Translations under genes and position numbers: made by a program
Notes under the pieces: generated by a model
Databases searched by the model: none
Told to the model about the DNA's origin: nothing
Seen by the model: the letters and a program-made list of their open reading frames with translations, nothing else
Shown here: in pieces, positions 14,534 through 22,496 of the stretch
How the letters are laid out: the number at the start of each line of letters is the position of its first letter
Position numbering within the stretch: the stretch's first letter is position 1
Assembly: GCA_023475225.1 (NCBI GenBank)
Contig: JAMCVK010000039.1
Coordinates: 38,195-102,194, forward strand
Length of the DNA stretch: 64,000 bases
Direction: 5' to 3'
DNA from: Chloroflexota bacterium
GTDB lineage: Bacteria > Chloroflexota > UBA6077 > FW602-bin22 > JAMCVK01

Positions 14534-17108
14534 GCTTCTCGACCTCCAGGGTAGCCCTTATGGTGCCCTCTGTAGGGACTGGTAGCTTGCCGAGGAGCTT
14601 CATAAGCTCATCCTTGGCCATTGCCCGCGGCATCCAGAGCTTGACCGATAGTTCGACCTGAGTCACGCCCTCCTTGCTCTTGAAGTCGGCAAGGAGCTGT
14701 TCCAGGTTGTCTGCCTCCTCCATTGCTGCACCCCGGAGTACGATGGTCACCGAGGCCACCTTGTCGTCCGAGGAGAGGCGTCCTTCCAGTTCGGTGATCA
14801 TCTTGAAGGGAGTGGTGTGCTCTTGGCTGGTCAGCGGCACCCTCTCCACCTCAACGACGGTCTCCTTCTCTTTCACCGCTGTGCCCTCGACCCCAACCCC
14901 CACTTGGTACGCCAGTTTCTCCCCACGGGCTACCTTCTCTGCCTCCTTCTCAGGCGCAATGACAACCCCCGTGGGGGCCGAAGGCCCGTATTGCGGTAGG
15001 TACAGTCGCATCTCGTCCAAGACCTCACGAGCGGGATTGTTTTTGTCGTAAAGGCGCTTCTCCAGCTCCAGCACTATCTCACCGCTGGCACAGAGGCTAC
15101 GCACGCGAGAGGGTAAGGTTGCGGCATCCAGTAGGAGAGGTCTGCCTGCCTGCTTCATGAACATGCTCTTCAGTTCATCGAATCTTCTACCCTGCTCCCG
15201 AGCTTCGTCCAACTCCGCTATTATGGCCTCGTCTACCACCTCAGTGCTGGCGGCGCCCCTGACTTTTTCTACGATGTCCTCAGTGCTAAGCTCACAGGCC
15301 ACTGGGCGAAAATAGACCTGGGCTCCTTTACCACTGGCCTTCATCCACTCCCCGTAGGCTCGCTGCACCCGCTCTCGCAGTTCATCCTCTTGCTGCTGCT
15401 GATACTCAAAGAGCACCTTCTTCTTGTCGTCGGATACCTCTTGCTCCATAGCCTTGCAGACCAGGAGTCGCTGCGCCCTGATCAGCAGCTCCTCACTTTG
15501 GGCCAGGTCCCTGCCGGTTTTGGGGCGAACCAGGATAACCATATTTCTCCATTCCCTGCCGTGGAAGACTTTGTCCCTTATTTCGTCGCTCTCCAGGAAT
15601 TTTGTTGACACCACCACCCTAAGTTGCCGCGTATCAGGGATTTCCGCATCTAACGGGTAGATGCTGACCTCCATGCCCTTGAGGAAGCTTTCGATGACCT
15701 CAGCCACCTTGTCCTGAGCGGGTTTGGGGTATTCGGCAAGCTGCCGCTCAGCCCGGGCGTTGATACTAACGGGCAGGTTCTCCTCAGCCTTAATCAGATA
15801 CCGCCCGTTTGAACGATGCAGGAACCAGGCGCTGCGCTCCAGCTTGGCCAGCACCCTATGAATCTCGTTGATGTCCCTGCCCGGGGCAAGGTTCCCCAGA
15901 ACTATTTGTCCCTCATTAGCGCCAGGCTGGCCCGCAACAAAGGAACGAAGGAGGATTGTGGACAGAATGCCTCTGGCCAGATTTTCGTCTTTGGTCCGCC
16001 GGATGTCTTCGAGGCACCGCTCCACCAAACGAGGCTCCAGCTTAAAGAGGTCGTCTTGCACCTCTTCATTCTCCGGGTTTATGTCCGAGGAAAGCAGCAA
16101 GTCCCTCTCCGAGGCTCGGTCTCGGAGGACGCTGGACAGAAGGTAAAGGATGCCCCGGGTGTTTTGGTAGTTTCGGGAAGCGCTAAAGCTTTGGAAGAGC
16201 ACCTCCAGGAGCTCAGGGTGCAGTGGATAATAATTGAGCATCCGGGAACGATATTCGTCAATAGGCTCAACCATAGTCCCCAGAGATCTTTTGAGGTCTG
16301 TATAGCGTTGGACGTAGGACTCGACCACTCGCTTGGCCTTGGCCTGATCAATGCTTTGAAGGAGTCTGAACCGAATTACCTCGGCCTTGTCCTCCGAAGC
16401 TCCCAAGTCTTGGATAAAGACCTGCTCCCTGCCCAGTCTTCCCAAGATTTCTTCGTTTCTGCCATATAGCGAAGCCAAGACAACCAACCGGCAATCGCTA
16501 TCTGAGCTTACCTCTGAGAGGACTTGGAGAAAGTTGAGATTCCTGGTCTTCCTCACCGGGTCAGCGATGGCTTCATACCAGGATTCCAGCTCATCCAGGA
16601 TGATAACGGTGGGTTCTTTGCCAATAGCCTCTTTGAACTGGGTGATTGTGGGATAGTCACGAATCTGGCCAAGCATAGAGTTCTTCCCCAGCCTCTTGAA
16701 TACTGGCTCCCATAAGAACTCTGGATTCCCCTCTTCGCCCTCCATTAACTGCAATACGACCGGCACAACCTGTGGCAGTTGGACCTTGATGGACCACCTG
16801 TTTTGCCAGGCCTTGGCCACATTGGGAGAGGAAAACATGTGGAATAGGGTGAGCAGACAATGCGACTTGCCTGTGCCGTAGCCCCCAGCGAAGATGAAGG
16901 CGCCCTGAGCTCTTTTGCCTGAGAGTCTTTCGGCTACCGCCTTTAGCGCTTGGGAGAGAGGGTGCGAGGGGTAGGTGATAGACAGGATGCGGTCCGCTGA
17001 GGCTTCTGGTTTGGTCGGGTTATTTATGTTGTATAGCTTTACTATGCCGAAAATATCGCCCTTCCGCGCTTCGTCAGAAAGCGTAGCCACCTCAATTATA
17101 GTTGGCAT
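14520..17108 (-). CDS. Large P-loop ATPase of a BREX-like/DUF499-like island
   Basis: An 862-residue ATPase, first gene of the island operon. Walker A is GGYGTGKSH (residues 75-83) and a Walker B TVIILDELESW is at about 167-177, followed by a sensor-like LVVLASLYGRNEE. The long C-terminal part is mostly helical and ends in a beta-rich domain. The N-terminus and overall plan resemble DUF499/BrxC-type ATPases found with PglZ and DUF1156 methyltransferases. No helicase or nuclease motif is evident. GGGGAGGAAG precedes the ATG. Assignment to BrxC rather than DUF499 needs a profile search. Confidence 0.75.
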   Translation of the reverse strand: MPTIIEVATLSDEARKGDIFGIVKLYNINNPTKPEASADRILSITYPSHPLSQALKAVAERLSGKRAQGAFIFAGGYGTGKSHCLLTLFHMFSSPNVAKAWQNRWSIKVQLPQVVPVVLQLMEGEEGNPEFLWEPVFKRLGKNSMLGQIRDYPTITQFKEAIGKEPTVIILDELESWYEAIADPVRKTRNLNFLQVLSEVSSDSDCRLVVLASLYGRNEEILGRLGREQVFIQDLGASEDKAEVIRFRLLQSIDQAKAKRVVESYVQRYTDLKRSLGTMVEPIDEYRSRMLNYYPLHPELLEVLFQSFSASRNYQNTRGILYLLSSVLRDRASERDLLLSSDINPENEEVQDDLFKLEPRLVERCLEDIRRTKDENLARGILSTILLRSFVAGQPGANEGQIVLGNLAPGRDINEIHRVLAKLERSAWFLHRSNGRYLIKAEENLPVSINARAERQLAEYPKPAQDKVAEVIESFLKGMEVSIYPLDAEIPDTRQLRVVVSTKFLESDEIRDKVFHGREWRNMVILVRPKTGRDLAQSEELLIRAQRLLVCKAMEQEVSDDKKKVLFEYQQQQEDELRERVQRAYGEWMKASGKGAQVYFRPVACELSTEDIVEKVRGAASTEVVDEAIIAELDEAREQGRRFDELKSMFMKQAGRPLLLDAATLPSRVRSLCASGEIVLELEKRLYDKNNPAREVLDEMRLYLPQYGPSAPTGVVIAPEKEAEKVARGEKLAYQVGVGVEGTAVKEKETVVEVERVPLTSQEHTTPFKMITELEGRLSSDDKVASVTIVLRGAAMEEADNLEQLLADFKSKEGVTQVELSVKLWMPRAMAKDELMKLLGKLPVPTEGTIRATLEVEKHEPE

Positions 17109-17141
17109 GCTTATCTTCCTCCCCTGTCTGAAGTTTGTCTT

Positions 17142-17759
17142 TTAGGGACTGTCCCTTGGCTCTCCACCCACTGGTCTATCTTCCCTCGTTTGGTTGGAGT
17201 ATCTCTCCTCTTTCCAGGGGTCAGCATTGTTGTGATAGCCTCGTTGCTCCCAGAAGCCCAACTGGTCCTCAGGCATAAACTCCAGGGCCCGCACCCATTT
17301 AGCACTTTTCCAGAAGTATCTCTTAGGGACTACCAGGCGTAGGGGCCGACCATGCTCCGGGGTAAGATCCGCTCCATTGTGGCGATAGGCGAAAAGGACA
17401 TCATCGTCCAACATAACCTCTAACGGTAGATTTGTCGTATATCCACCATCGCAGTGGACCATAACGTACTTCGCTTCAGACTTGAGTCGAATATGCTGGA
17501 GTAGCTCGGAAAACAGTACACCTTCCCAGACGTTGGCGAGCCTGCTCCAACCCGTCACACAGTGGATATCGGAGACAACCGTTACCGCGGGCAGCTCCCT
17601 AAACTCTTTGTATGAGAGTCGTAGCGGTTCTTCGACCAGGCCAAAGACACGTAAGTCCCATTCCTCCTCGTTGAAAGAGGGGATAGGGCCATAGTGCAGT
17701 ACCGGAAACTTCTCCGTTATCGCCTGTCCTGGGGGAATCCCGCTTCTTTCACTACCCAC
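17142..17759 (-). CDS. Sulfite-oxidase-family molybdopterin-dependent oxidoreductase
   Basis: A 205-residue protein of the sulfite oxidase/MsrP-like molybdopterin family. The Mo-ligand cysteine lies in DIHCVTGWSR (about residue 68), preceded by the family's FRELPAVTVVSD strand; later GADLTPEHGRPLRLVVPKRYFWKSAKWVRALEF matches the pterin-binding region (in the sequence these run from about residue 129 to 165). No signal peptide is seen, so it would act in the cytoplasm, which is atypical for MsrP but common for YuiH-like proteins. GTG start with AGGAGAGG upstream. A MogA-like gene for the cofactor is at 33911. Substrate unknown. Confidence 0.85.
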   Translation of the reverse strand: MGSERSGIPPGQAITEKFPVLHYGPIPSFNEEEWDLRVFGLVEEPLRLSYKEFRELPAVTVVSDIHCVTGWSRLANVWEGVLFSELLQHIRLKSEAKYVMVHCDGGYTTNLPLEVMLDDDVLFAYRHNGADLTPEHGRPLRLVVPKRYFWKSAKWVRALEFMPEDQLGFWEQRGYHNNADPWKEERYSNQTREDRPVGGEPRDSP

Positions 17760-17855
17760 GTTTTATCCTCTCCTTATCTTTAATAGTGCTACTGATGATT
17801 TAAGACAGGAATATAACCAGGCAGACGGTCCGGATTGGATATCCTGAAGAAGACA

Positions 17856-18083
17856 TCAAATGGCTAATACCTGTTTGACCTCTGGTACGTGCTCCTTCAG
17901 GAATCGCTCAAGGCCATATTGTAGGGTCAGCTGGGACATGGGACAACCGCCACATGCCCCGGTCAAGCGCACTTTTACAATCCCATCAGCAACTTCAACC
18001 AGCTCGACGTCACCGCCGTCGGCCTGTAAGGCTGGTCTGATTTGGTTAAGGGCCTCTTCTACCCTGTCGTACATCTTTATCAC
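17856..18083 (-). CDS. NifU C-terminal domain protein (Fe-S carrier)
   Basis: A 75-residue Nfu-type scaffold that carries Fe-S clusters to target proteins. It shows the compact fold with IRPALQADGGDVELVEV followed by GACGGCPMSQ, whose C-x2-C pair binds the cluster, and ends in VPEVKQV. GTG at 18083 is the first start; ATG at 18074 has the AGGGGGG element at better spacing and may be the real one. It is followed by the molybdopterin oxidoreductase gene in the same direction, but about 100 bases lie between them. Confidence 0.9.
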   Translation of the reverse strand: MIKMYDRVEEALNQIRPALQADGGDVELVEVADGIVKVRLTGACGGCPMSQLTLQYGLERFLKEHVPEVKQVLAI

Positions 18084-18161
18084 CCCCCTGCTATATTACA
18101 CAGGTTCGTTGTAATTGTCCAACAAGGTCGACCGGAACCGTCTTCCATTTGCTGAAGGTGT

Positions 18162-18305
18162 TCAAGACGGTTCGTCCACCTTTCGAGGACGCAGGCTGAT
18201 TCTCATTGCCGCTCTCCCCAGATGATCGGTCACGATGTAGTGTACCACGCCGTTGCGCTTCAAGGCCACAGGGTTGTCCAGGGCGTAGATGTGCTTGGTC
18301 ACGAT
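18162..18305 (-). pseudogene. Possible relic of an RHS/YD-repeat protein
   Basis: The minus-strand frame ending at 18162 contains IYALDNPVALKRNGVVHYIV and TDHLGRAAMRISL, close to the core of RHS/YD-repeat proteins (the 'YYLTDHLGS' element). Nothing upstream in frame continues the homology: it runs into the 3' end of the secreted repeat protein gene. I read it as a fragment left by deletion or by C-terminal cassette exchange. The match is by eye and short. Confidence 0.35.
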
Positions 18306-18348
18306 TTCAGAATGCAGCTGACGTGCAGTGCGAGCGCTGCTAGAGCCG

Positions 18349-19713
18349 CTATCTGAGAATAGCTGGCAAATAAACGTGGTAATTGTTTGTCGGCCAGTAG
18401 GGCAGCGCGGCGGCAGCGGCGAAGAAGATGTCAGGCCTTGTCCCATTGCGGTAGTCTTGCCACGCGACGTAGACGTGACCAGCATCGTCCAGGGCGAGGC
18501 TAGGACTCCTGTGATACAAAGTGCTTGACCCGTCGTTAACGCGCACGTTCGCTGCCCACGAGCCCGCGCCCTTCTCTAACGTTGAGAAGTAGATATTGCC
18601 GCAGTAAGTGCCACCCGGACCCGCAGTGCGGTAGTCGGTCCAAGCCGCATACACCTTGCCCGAGGAGTCGGTTTTCACTGAAATCGTAAACACCAGAGTT
18701 CCTGAAGAGCCTGACGACTTAGGCTGATCGTTCACCTTGACCGGGGCACCCCAGCTTCCCACAAGGGTGTCCCACCTGACGTTAAATACGTCAAAGTTTA
18801 TGTCCTGGTACAACACCTGCATGTTACCATCGCCATCCACTGCGATGGCGTTGGTGTAGGGAAAGTCGTCGACTATCCTTTGATTCGACGTCCAAGTAGA
18901 CGAACCGGCAGGAAGCTTCGAGTAATACGGCCTCCCCGCTCCCCCTCGATAGTCGGTCCAGACGAGGTGCACCGTGTCCTGAGTATCTAGCGCAATCTGG
19001 GGCCACAAATGGCCGGTAGAACCAGCGGGGTCATCATTTATCCTTTGGTTTGGGCCAGGGGTGCTGCTTCCAAAGGCGAGCTTGGTATAGTAGATATCCG
19101 AAAACATCCATTGCGTATTAGGTGGCGAATTGCGGCGATCCCACCAGGCGACGTGGGCGTTCCCACTTGAATCGACGGCAATCACCGGCCCGTGCTGGCC
19201 GGTATTGTTCATGTCGTCGCTGAGCTTGATGTTACTACCCCAGCTAAGTGTTCCAGTGACCAGTCGCGAAAAATAGATGTTGGCATTGCCGGAATGGACA
19301 CTGTTGCTGGGATCGTCTCGAAGGTCTCGCCAGACCGCATAGACGTTGCCCCACTTGTCGACGGCTATGGATGGTGAATCCTGTATGTTTGTGGTCGTAT
19401 CGTCATTCGCCTTCACGCTTGGAGACCACGTACCTGTGTCCCAGCTTCGCTGGCTGTAGTAGATATTCCAGTCGCCGTCGCGGTCGTCAGCCCAAATAGC
19501 GTGCACAGTCCCCCATTTATCTACGGCGATGCTTGGCGTCTCCTGCGAGCTGGTGTTCGCCGGGTCATTGTTTATCTGGATGTTCGTGGAAAAGGGCGCA
19601 TCTGCACGAACTGAGGATATCCCTCCCTGTTGGAGGAGGAGAAGCGTTGCCGACAGGAATGCAACAACGATGAGGACACGAGCGACACGAAGCTGGAAGG
19701 CAGTCTGTTGCAT
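18349..19713 (-). CDS. Secreted protein with sialidase-like repeats and a YLPAILR C-terminus
   Basis: A 454-residue exported protein. Residues 1-38 form a signal peptide ending at VRADA. The body contains about seven repeats built as 'SIAVDKWGxVHAIWxDDRDGxxNIYYS', with Asp/Arg/Trp placement as in BNR/sialidase-type beta-propellers, so a propeller fold is likely. The last residues are YHVYLPAILR; a hydrophobic YLPxILR/K end is common on surface proteins of Chloroflexota and may be a sorting signal (inference). Catalytic sialidase residues (RIP motif, Tyr/Glu pair) are not evident. It faces away from nfo across a 312-base gap. Confidence 0.75.
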   Translation of the reverse strand: MQQTAFQLRVARVLIVVAFLSATLLLLQQGGISSVRADAPFSTNIQINNDPANTSSQETPSIAVDKWGTVHAIWADDRDGDWNIYYSQRSWDTGTWSPSVKANDDTTTNIQDSPSIAVDKWGNVYAVWRDLRDDPSNSVHSGNANIYFSRLVTGTLSWGSNIKLSDDMNNTGQHGPVIAVDSSGNAHVAWWDRRNSPPNTQWMFSDIYYTKLAFGSSTPGPNQRINDDPAGSTGHLWPQIALDTQDTVHLVWTDYRGGAGRPYYSKLPAGSSTWTSNQRIVDDFPYTNAIAVDGDGNMQVLYQDINFDVFNVRWDTLVGSWGAPVKVNDQPKSSGSSGTLVFTISVKTDSSGKVYAAWTDYRTAGPGGTYCGNIYFSTLEKGAGSWAANVRVNDGSSTLYHRSPSLALDDAGHVYVAWQDYRNGTRPDIFFAAAAALPYWPTNNYHVYLPAILR

Positions 19714-19874
19714 AGACCAACCTCCTCGAAGTTTGCAGCGTCTAGACCCTCAACCACAAGCCCAGTGCAGCCAGGGTTACCTCTGATCACACGGTAGGAC
19801 GCTTGCTGCGTAGCAGCATAGCATGCAGAAGCGCTCAAGTCAATGCCTGGCTGGCTCCCTGATGTTATCTACGA

Positions 19875-19937
19875 CTGAAAGGTGAACCGTTAATGCTGGA
19901 AGTGAACTGTTCATGCCTGAAAAGTGAGCTCTAGTGG
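19875..19937. repeat. Three 21-bp direct repeats, possible IS21-type end relic
   Basis: Three consecutive units begin at 19875, 19896 and 19917: CTGAAAGGTGAACCGTTAATG, CTGGAAGTGAACTGTTCATG and CTGAAAAGTGAGCTC. The 'GAAAAGTGAAC' repeats resemble the multiple terminal repeats of IS21-family elements (from memory). No transposase is nearby. The rest of the 19714-20025 gap shows no gene or other structure that I can support. Confidence 0.45.
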
Positions 19938-20025
19938 TACATTCCTCCACGGAAGGAGGCTCGAAAGCAGGATAACCTCTTTGTCACGCAGCGCAATTCT
20001 GACGGGGTTGGTGTATTATTAGATT

Positions 20026-20910
20026 ATGAAGTTTGGGGCACACGTCTCGATAAATGGCAGGATTGATATGGCCGTGGAGCGAGCGCAGACCATCGGTGCC
20101 GACTGTATGCAAATATTCCTGAGCCCGCCACAGCAATGGTCGCCTCCCAGCCACGAAGTGGCTGCTCTCGCCTCTTTCAAGCACAAGCGCCTGGCCTTGG
20201 GCATCGAGCCACTCTTCGTCCACACCATCTACTTGGTTAATCTCTGCTCTCCTGTCTCTATGACCCATGAGAAATCAGTGCAATCGGTCCTGTCCTACCT
20301 GGAGTGGGCAGAGGTATTGGGGGCCGATGGGGTGGTTACTCATTTAGGTAGCCACGGTGGCAGCGGCGCCGCCTGGGGAGAGAGGAGAGCCTCTCTGGCG
20401 CTCGAACGTATGTTACAGGGGAGCGTATCCGAAGTTCCCTTGCTTTTGGAGACCAGTGCTGGCATGGGGGATAGCCTCGGCAGTCGCTTTGAGCAAATCG
20501 GCAGGCTGATCAAGAATTCAGGGAATCATCCGCGCTTGCAGGTTTGTCTGGATACGGCCCATATCTTTCAGTCGGGCTATGACTGGACTACTGAGGATGG
20601 TCTGCAACGGGCGCTAGACGCCTTTGATAGCCACATTGGCCTGGCTAGATTAGCCCTCGTTCACGCCAATGATTCTAAAACCCCTTTGGGCTCAGCCATT
20701 GATAGGCACGCCGAGATTGGGGCTGGTTATATTGGGGAGGAGGCATTCTCCCATCTACTGAACCATCCAGCTGTACAACACCTCCCCTTTATTATTGAGG
20801 TTCCTGGGTTCGCTCATCTCGATATTGATCGGGAGAATCTGGCCATTTTACGTCGCCTGGCAGGAGTAGCAGGGACATCCAAAGAGAATGTGCTAAAATA
20901 TTACCCATGA
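20026..20910 (+). CDS. nfo: Endonuclease IV (AP endonuclease)
   Basis: Nfo family, 294 residues, Zn-dependent AP endonuclease that nicks 5' to abasic sites in base excision repair. The start MKFGAHVSINGRIDMAVERA and the motifs VHTIYLVNLC (metal His), VTHLGSHGG, LLLETSAGMG, VCLDTAHIFQSGYD, LVHANDSKTPLGSAIDRHAEIGAG span the TIM barrel with its three-zinc ligands (these run between about residues 65 and 235). The ATG has no clear ribosome site, and an AT-rich stretch just before it may mean a short leader. It reads in the same direction as the selenoprotein gene that follows after 54 bases. Confidence 0.93.
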   Translation: MKFGAHVSINGRIDMAVERAQTIGADCMQIFLSPPQQWSPPSHEVAALASFKHKRLALGIEPLFVHTIYLVNLCSPVSMTHEKSVQSVLSYLEWAEVLGADGVVTHLGSHGGSGAAWGERRASLALERMLQGSVSEVPLLLETSAGMGDSLGSRFEQIGRLIKNSGNHPRLQVCLDTAHIFQSGYDWTTEDGLQRALDAFDSHIGLARLALVHANDSKTPLGSAIDRHAEIGAGYIGEEAFSHLLNHPAVQHLPFIIEVPGFAHLDIDRENLAILRRLAGVAGTSKENVLKYYP

Positions 20911-20964
20911 GGAGATCAGTAGCGAAGCGGACCGATCAAGCGCGGTACCTTGCGAGGTGAAGAG

Positions 20965-21483
20965 GTGAACGTCATCGTCTATTCCACCCCCACCTGACCA
21001 TACTGTCAGCAGGTGAAAGAGTTTCTTTCCCGTCGTGGTATCCCATTCAAAGAATATAATGTGGCCAATGATCCAGCCGCAGCTGTAGAGATGGTGCGGA
21101 AATCGGGCCAACAAGGTGTTCCAGTAATCACTATCGACGATCAAGTTGTCGTTGGCTTCGATAGGCCCAGGCTGGAGAGGCTCCTGGAGGACAAGAAAGC
21201 CGGTCGCGTTTCTTTTGGGCTAAGTATAGCCGATGCCAGCCGAATCGCCCTAAAGCATGGAGCCGTGCCTATATTGGGAGCCTTTGTAGGTAAGGTATCT
21301 CCCCACTCCCCGGCCCAGCGGGCTGGCATCCAAGCTGGTGATATCATCACGGAAGTGAATTTGCGTCCTATCGGTAATGCCCTGGATTTGGAGAAGGCCC
21401 TGGCCAGTCTGATGCCGGGGAGTCGGGTGACCATAGTGTTCCTACGGGGAGAACAGCGACTGAGGACCGAACTGGCGCTCTGA
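20965..21483 (+). CDS. Glutaredoxin-PDZ fusion with an in-frame TGA, probable selenoprotein
   Basis: Reading from GTG 20965 (GAGGTG upstream) gives VNVIVYSTPT, then TGA at 20995-20997, then PYCQQVKEFLSRRGIPFKEYN and on to 21483. The TGA sits at the first cysteine of a glutaredoxin CPYC motif, so the protein would read UPYC: selenocysteine at residue 11, Cys at 14. Residues 1-80 are glutaredoxin/NrdH-like with the cis-proline element GVPVITID; residues 85-170 are a PDZ domain (VGKVSPHSPAQRAGIQAGDII). A stem-loop at 21012-21031 fits a bacterial SECIS. TGA is a normal stop elsewhere in the window. Total 172 residues. A loss-of-function mutation is the main alternative. Confidence 0.75.
21012..21031 (+). 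promoter_or_regulatory. Candidate bacterial SECIS element
   Basis: GAAAG (21015-21019) and CTTTC (21025-21029) pair around the loop AGTTT, and GG/CC extend the stem with one bulged T. The loop begins 22 bases after the TGA and has G as its second base, as usually described for bacterial SECIS elements. It lies inside the coding sequence of the glutaredoxin-PDZ gene. Confidence 0.55.
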
Positions 21484-21514
21484 AATTAGTCGGCTTACTT
21501 GCCTTTTGTCTTTA

Positions 21515-21532
21515 TCCAGATTAAAATCTGGA
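21515..21532. other. 18-bp palindrome between the selenoprotein gene and ccmE
   Basis: TCCAGATT-AA-AATCTGGA is a perfect inverted repeat. It lacks a T-tract, so an operator or a weak stop for the upstream transcript are both possible. Confidence 0.35.
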
Positions 21533-21600
21533 CATAACAGACCAACCTGGTCAGATGGGCTCTAGGACCGAGTCCAGATAGCATATTATGGAGATGAGTT

Positions 21601-22005
21601 GTGAACAAGAATAGGAAGTTCCTCATCGGTGGATTGATCATCGCCCTGGCCATCGCCTATCTCATCTTCACCGCGATGCGTGGTGGCACAGCATACTATA
21701 TTACGGTTAGTGAACTGAAGAGCAAGGGACACTCCATCTACGGTGAGCCGGTAAGATTGCTGGGTAGGGTGGTGGATGGTACGATCGAGCGAGACGCCAA
21801 GAATCTTATGGTGAAGTTTCGGGTAGCTGAGGGTGGAGAACAAGTACCTGTAGTCTATAAAGGGGTACCGCCCGATGCCTTTACCGATGGGGCTGACGTC
21901 GTTCTGGAGGGTAAATATACGGCCAGTGGAACCTTCGAGGCGAATACGATCTTAGCGAAGTGTCCCTCCAAGTATGAGCCGGCCGCAGGCCCTTCTTCGC
22001 GCTAA
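21601..22005 (+). CDS. ccmE: CcmE, haem chaperone of cytochrome c maturation
   Basis: Membrane-anchored periplasmic haem chaperone, 134 residues. An N-terminal helix (FLIGGLIIALAIAYLIFTA, residues 7-25) is followed by an OB-fold with GEPVRLLGRVVDGTI and FRVAEGGEQVPVVYKGVPPD. The haem-binding end reads ILAKCPSKYEP: Cys121 and Tyr125 form the CxxxY variant instead of the HxxxY of Escherichia coli, as in archaeal and some bacterial CcmE. GTG start with GGAGATG upstream. ccmD follows after 41 bases. The remaining ccm genes are not in this window; the dihaem cytochrome at 22497 is a likely client. Confidence 0.88.
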   Translation: MNKNRKFLIGGLIIALAIAYLIFTAMRGGTAYYITVSELKSKGHSIYGEPVRLLGRVVDGTIERDAKNLMVKFRVAEGGEQVPVVYKGVPPDAFTDGADVVLEGKYTASGTFEANTILAKCPSKYEPAAGPSSR

Positions 22006-22046
22006 ATCTCCATTCGTCTCGGATATTTGTGGGGTGGGAAAGTAAG

Positions 22047-22208
22047 ATGCAAGATTTGTCTTATCTGTTTGCGGCATACACCATAATCTGGTTGGCTATC
22101 TTCACCTATATGCTGAGTCTTGCCTGGCGGGAGCGGGACCTGCGGCGAGAGATCGAAGCACTCAAGAAGATTCTGGAAGATAAATCTGAAGCGGGGACGC
22201 GGGTTTAA
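22047..22208 (+). CDS. ccmD: CcmD-like small membrane protein
   Basis: A 53-residue protein with one N-terminal membrane helix (YLFAAYTIIWLAIFTYMLSL, residues 5-24) and a cytoplasmic basic coiled-coil tail (RERDLRREIEALKKILEDK). This is the architecture and the sequence style of CcmD, which helps release haem-loaded CcmE from CcmC. It lies 41 bases after ccmE. The gene is easily missed because of its length. A repeat element follows from 22241. Confidence 0.8.
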   Translation: MQDLSYLFAAYTIIWLAIFTYMLSLAWRERDLRREIEALKKILEDKSEAGTRV

Positions 22209-22240
22209 GGATTTCTGGGAAGGAGAAGCCGATCTTCGTT

Positions 22241-22370
22241 TGAGAGCGTTGAATATCTCCCCCAAACCCCCGCAGGGGGTTCAAGGTAGTCCTTTCTGCG
22301 GAAGAAGGGCACATCCGAGAGACCCCTGCTAAAGGGGCTGCACCCCCTGGGAACCCCCCATTGTTCGACG
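22241..22370 (+). repeat. Dispersed intergenic repeat, copy A
   Basis: About 130 bases starting TGAGAGCGTTGAATATCTCC and ending at CCCCATTGTTCGACG. The reverse complement of 29918-30040 matches along its whole length, including GGTTCAAGGTAGTC-like and GGGCACATCCGAGAGACCC blocks. The first 50 bases also match 24961-25015. It contains small GC-rich hairpins (CCCCCGCAGGGGG) but no ORF. Confidence 0.75.
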
Positions 22371-22408
22371 GTCTCAGTTTCGCTCTTGAAAATAATATTG
22401 AAAGATAA

Positions 22409-22438
22409 AAGTGGGGCAGCCTACGGGCTGCCCCACTT
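22409..22438 (-). terminator. Strong hairpin terminator between convergent genes
   Basis: A perfect 13-bp stem AAGTGGGGCAGCC / GGCTGCCCCACTT closes on a TACG tetraloop. On the minus strand it is followed by TTATCTTTC, so it best terminates the cytochrome gene, but it may act in both directions between ccmD and that gene. Confidence 0.8.
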
Positions 22439-22496
22439 AATTCCTAACCGGCAGATGAACAGATGCCAAATTCTCTATCTCAAGGCGTTAGCACCA

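Noticed and set aside
21013..21483. Ordinary CDS starting at 21013 after the TGA
   Set aside because: It would remove the active-site half of the glutaredoxin, has no ribosome site, and the upstream frame is plainly homologous.
20965..21483. Reassignment of TGA to an amino acid in the whole genome
   Set aside because: Several genes in the window, such as rpe and acr3-region genes' neighbours, end at TGA in the expected place, so TGA is normally a stop.
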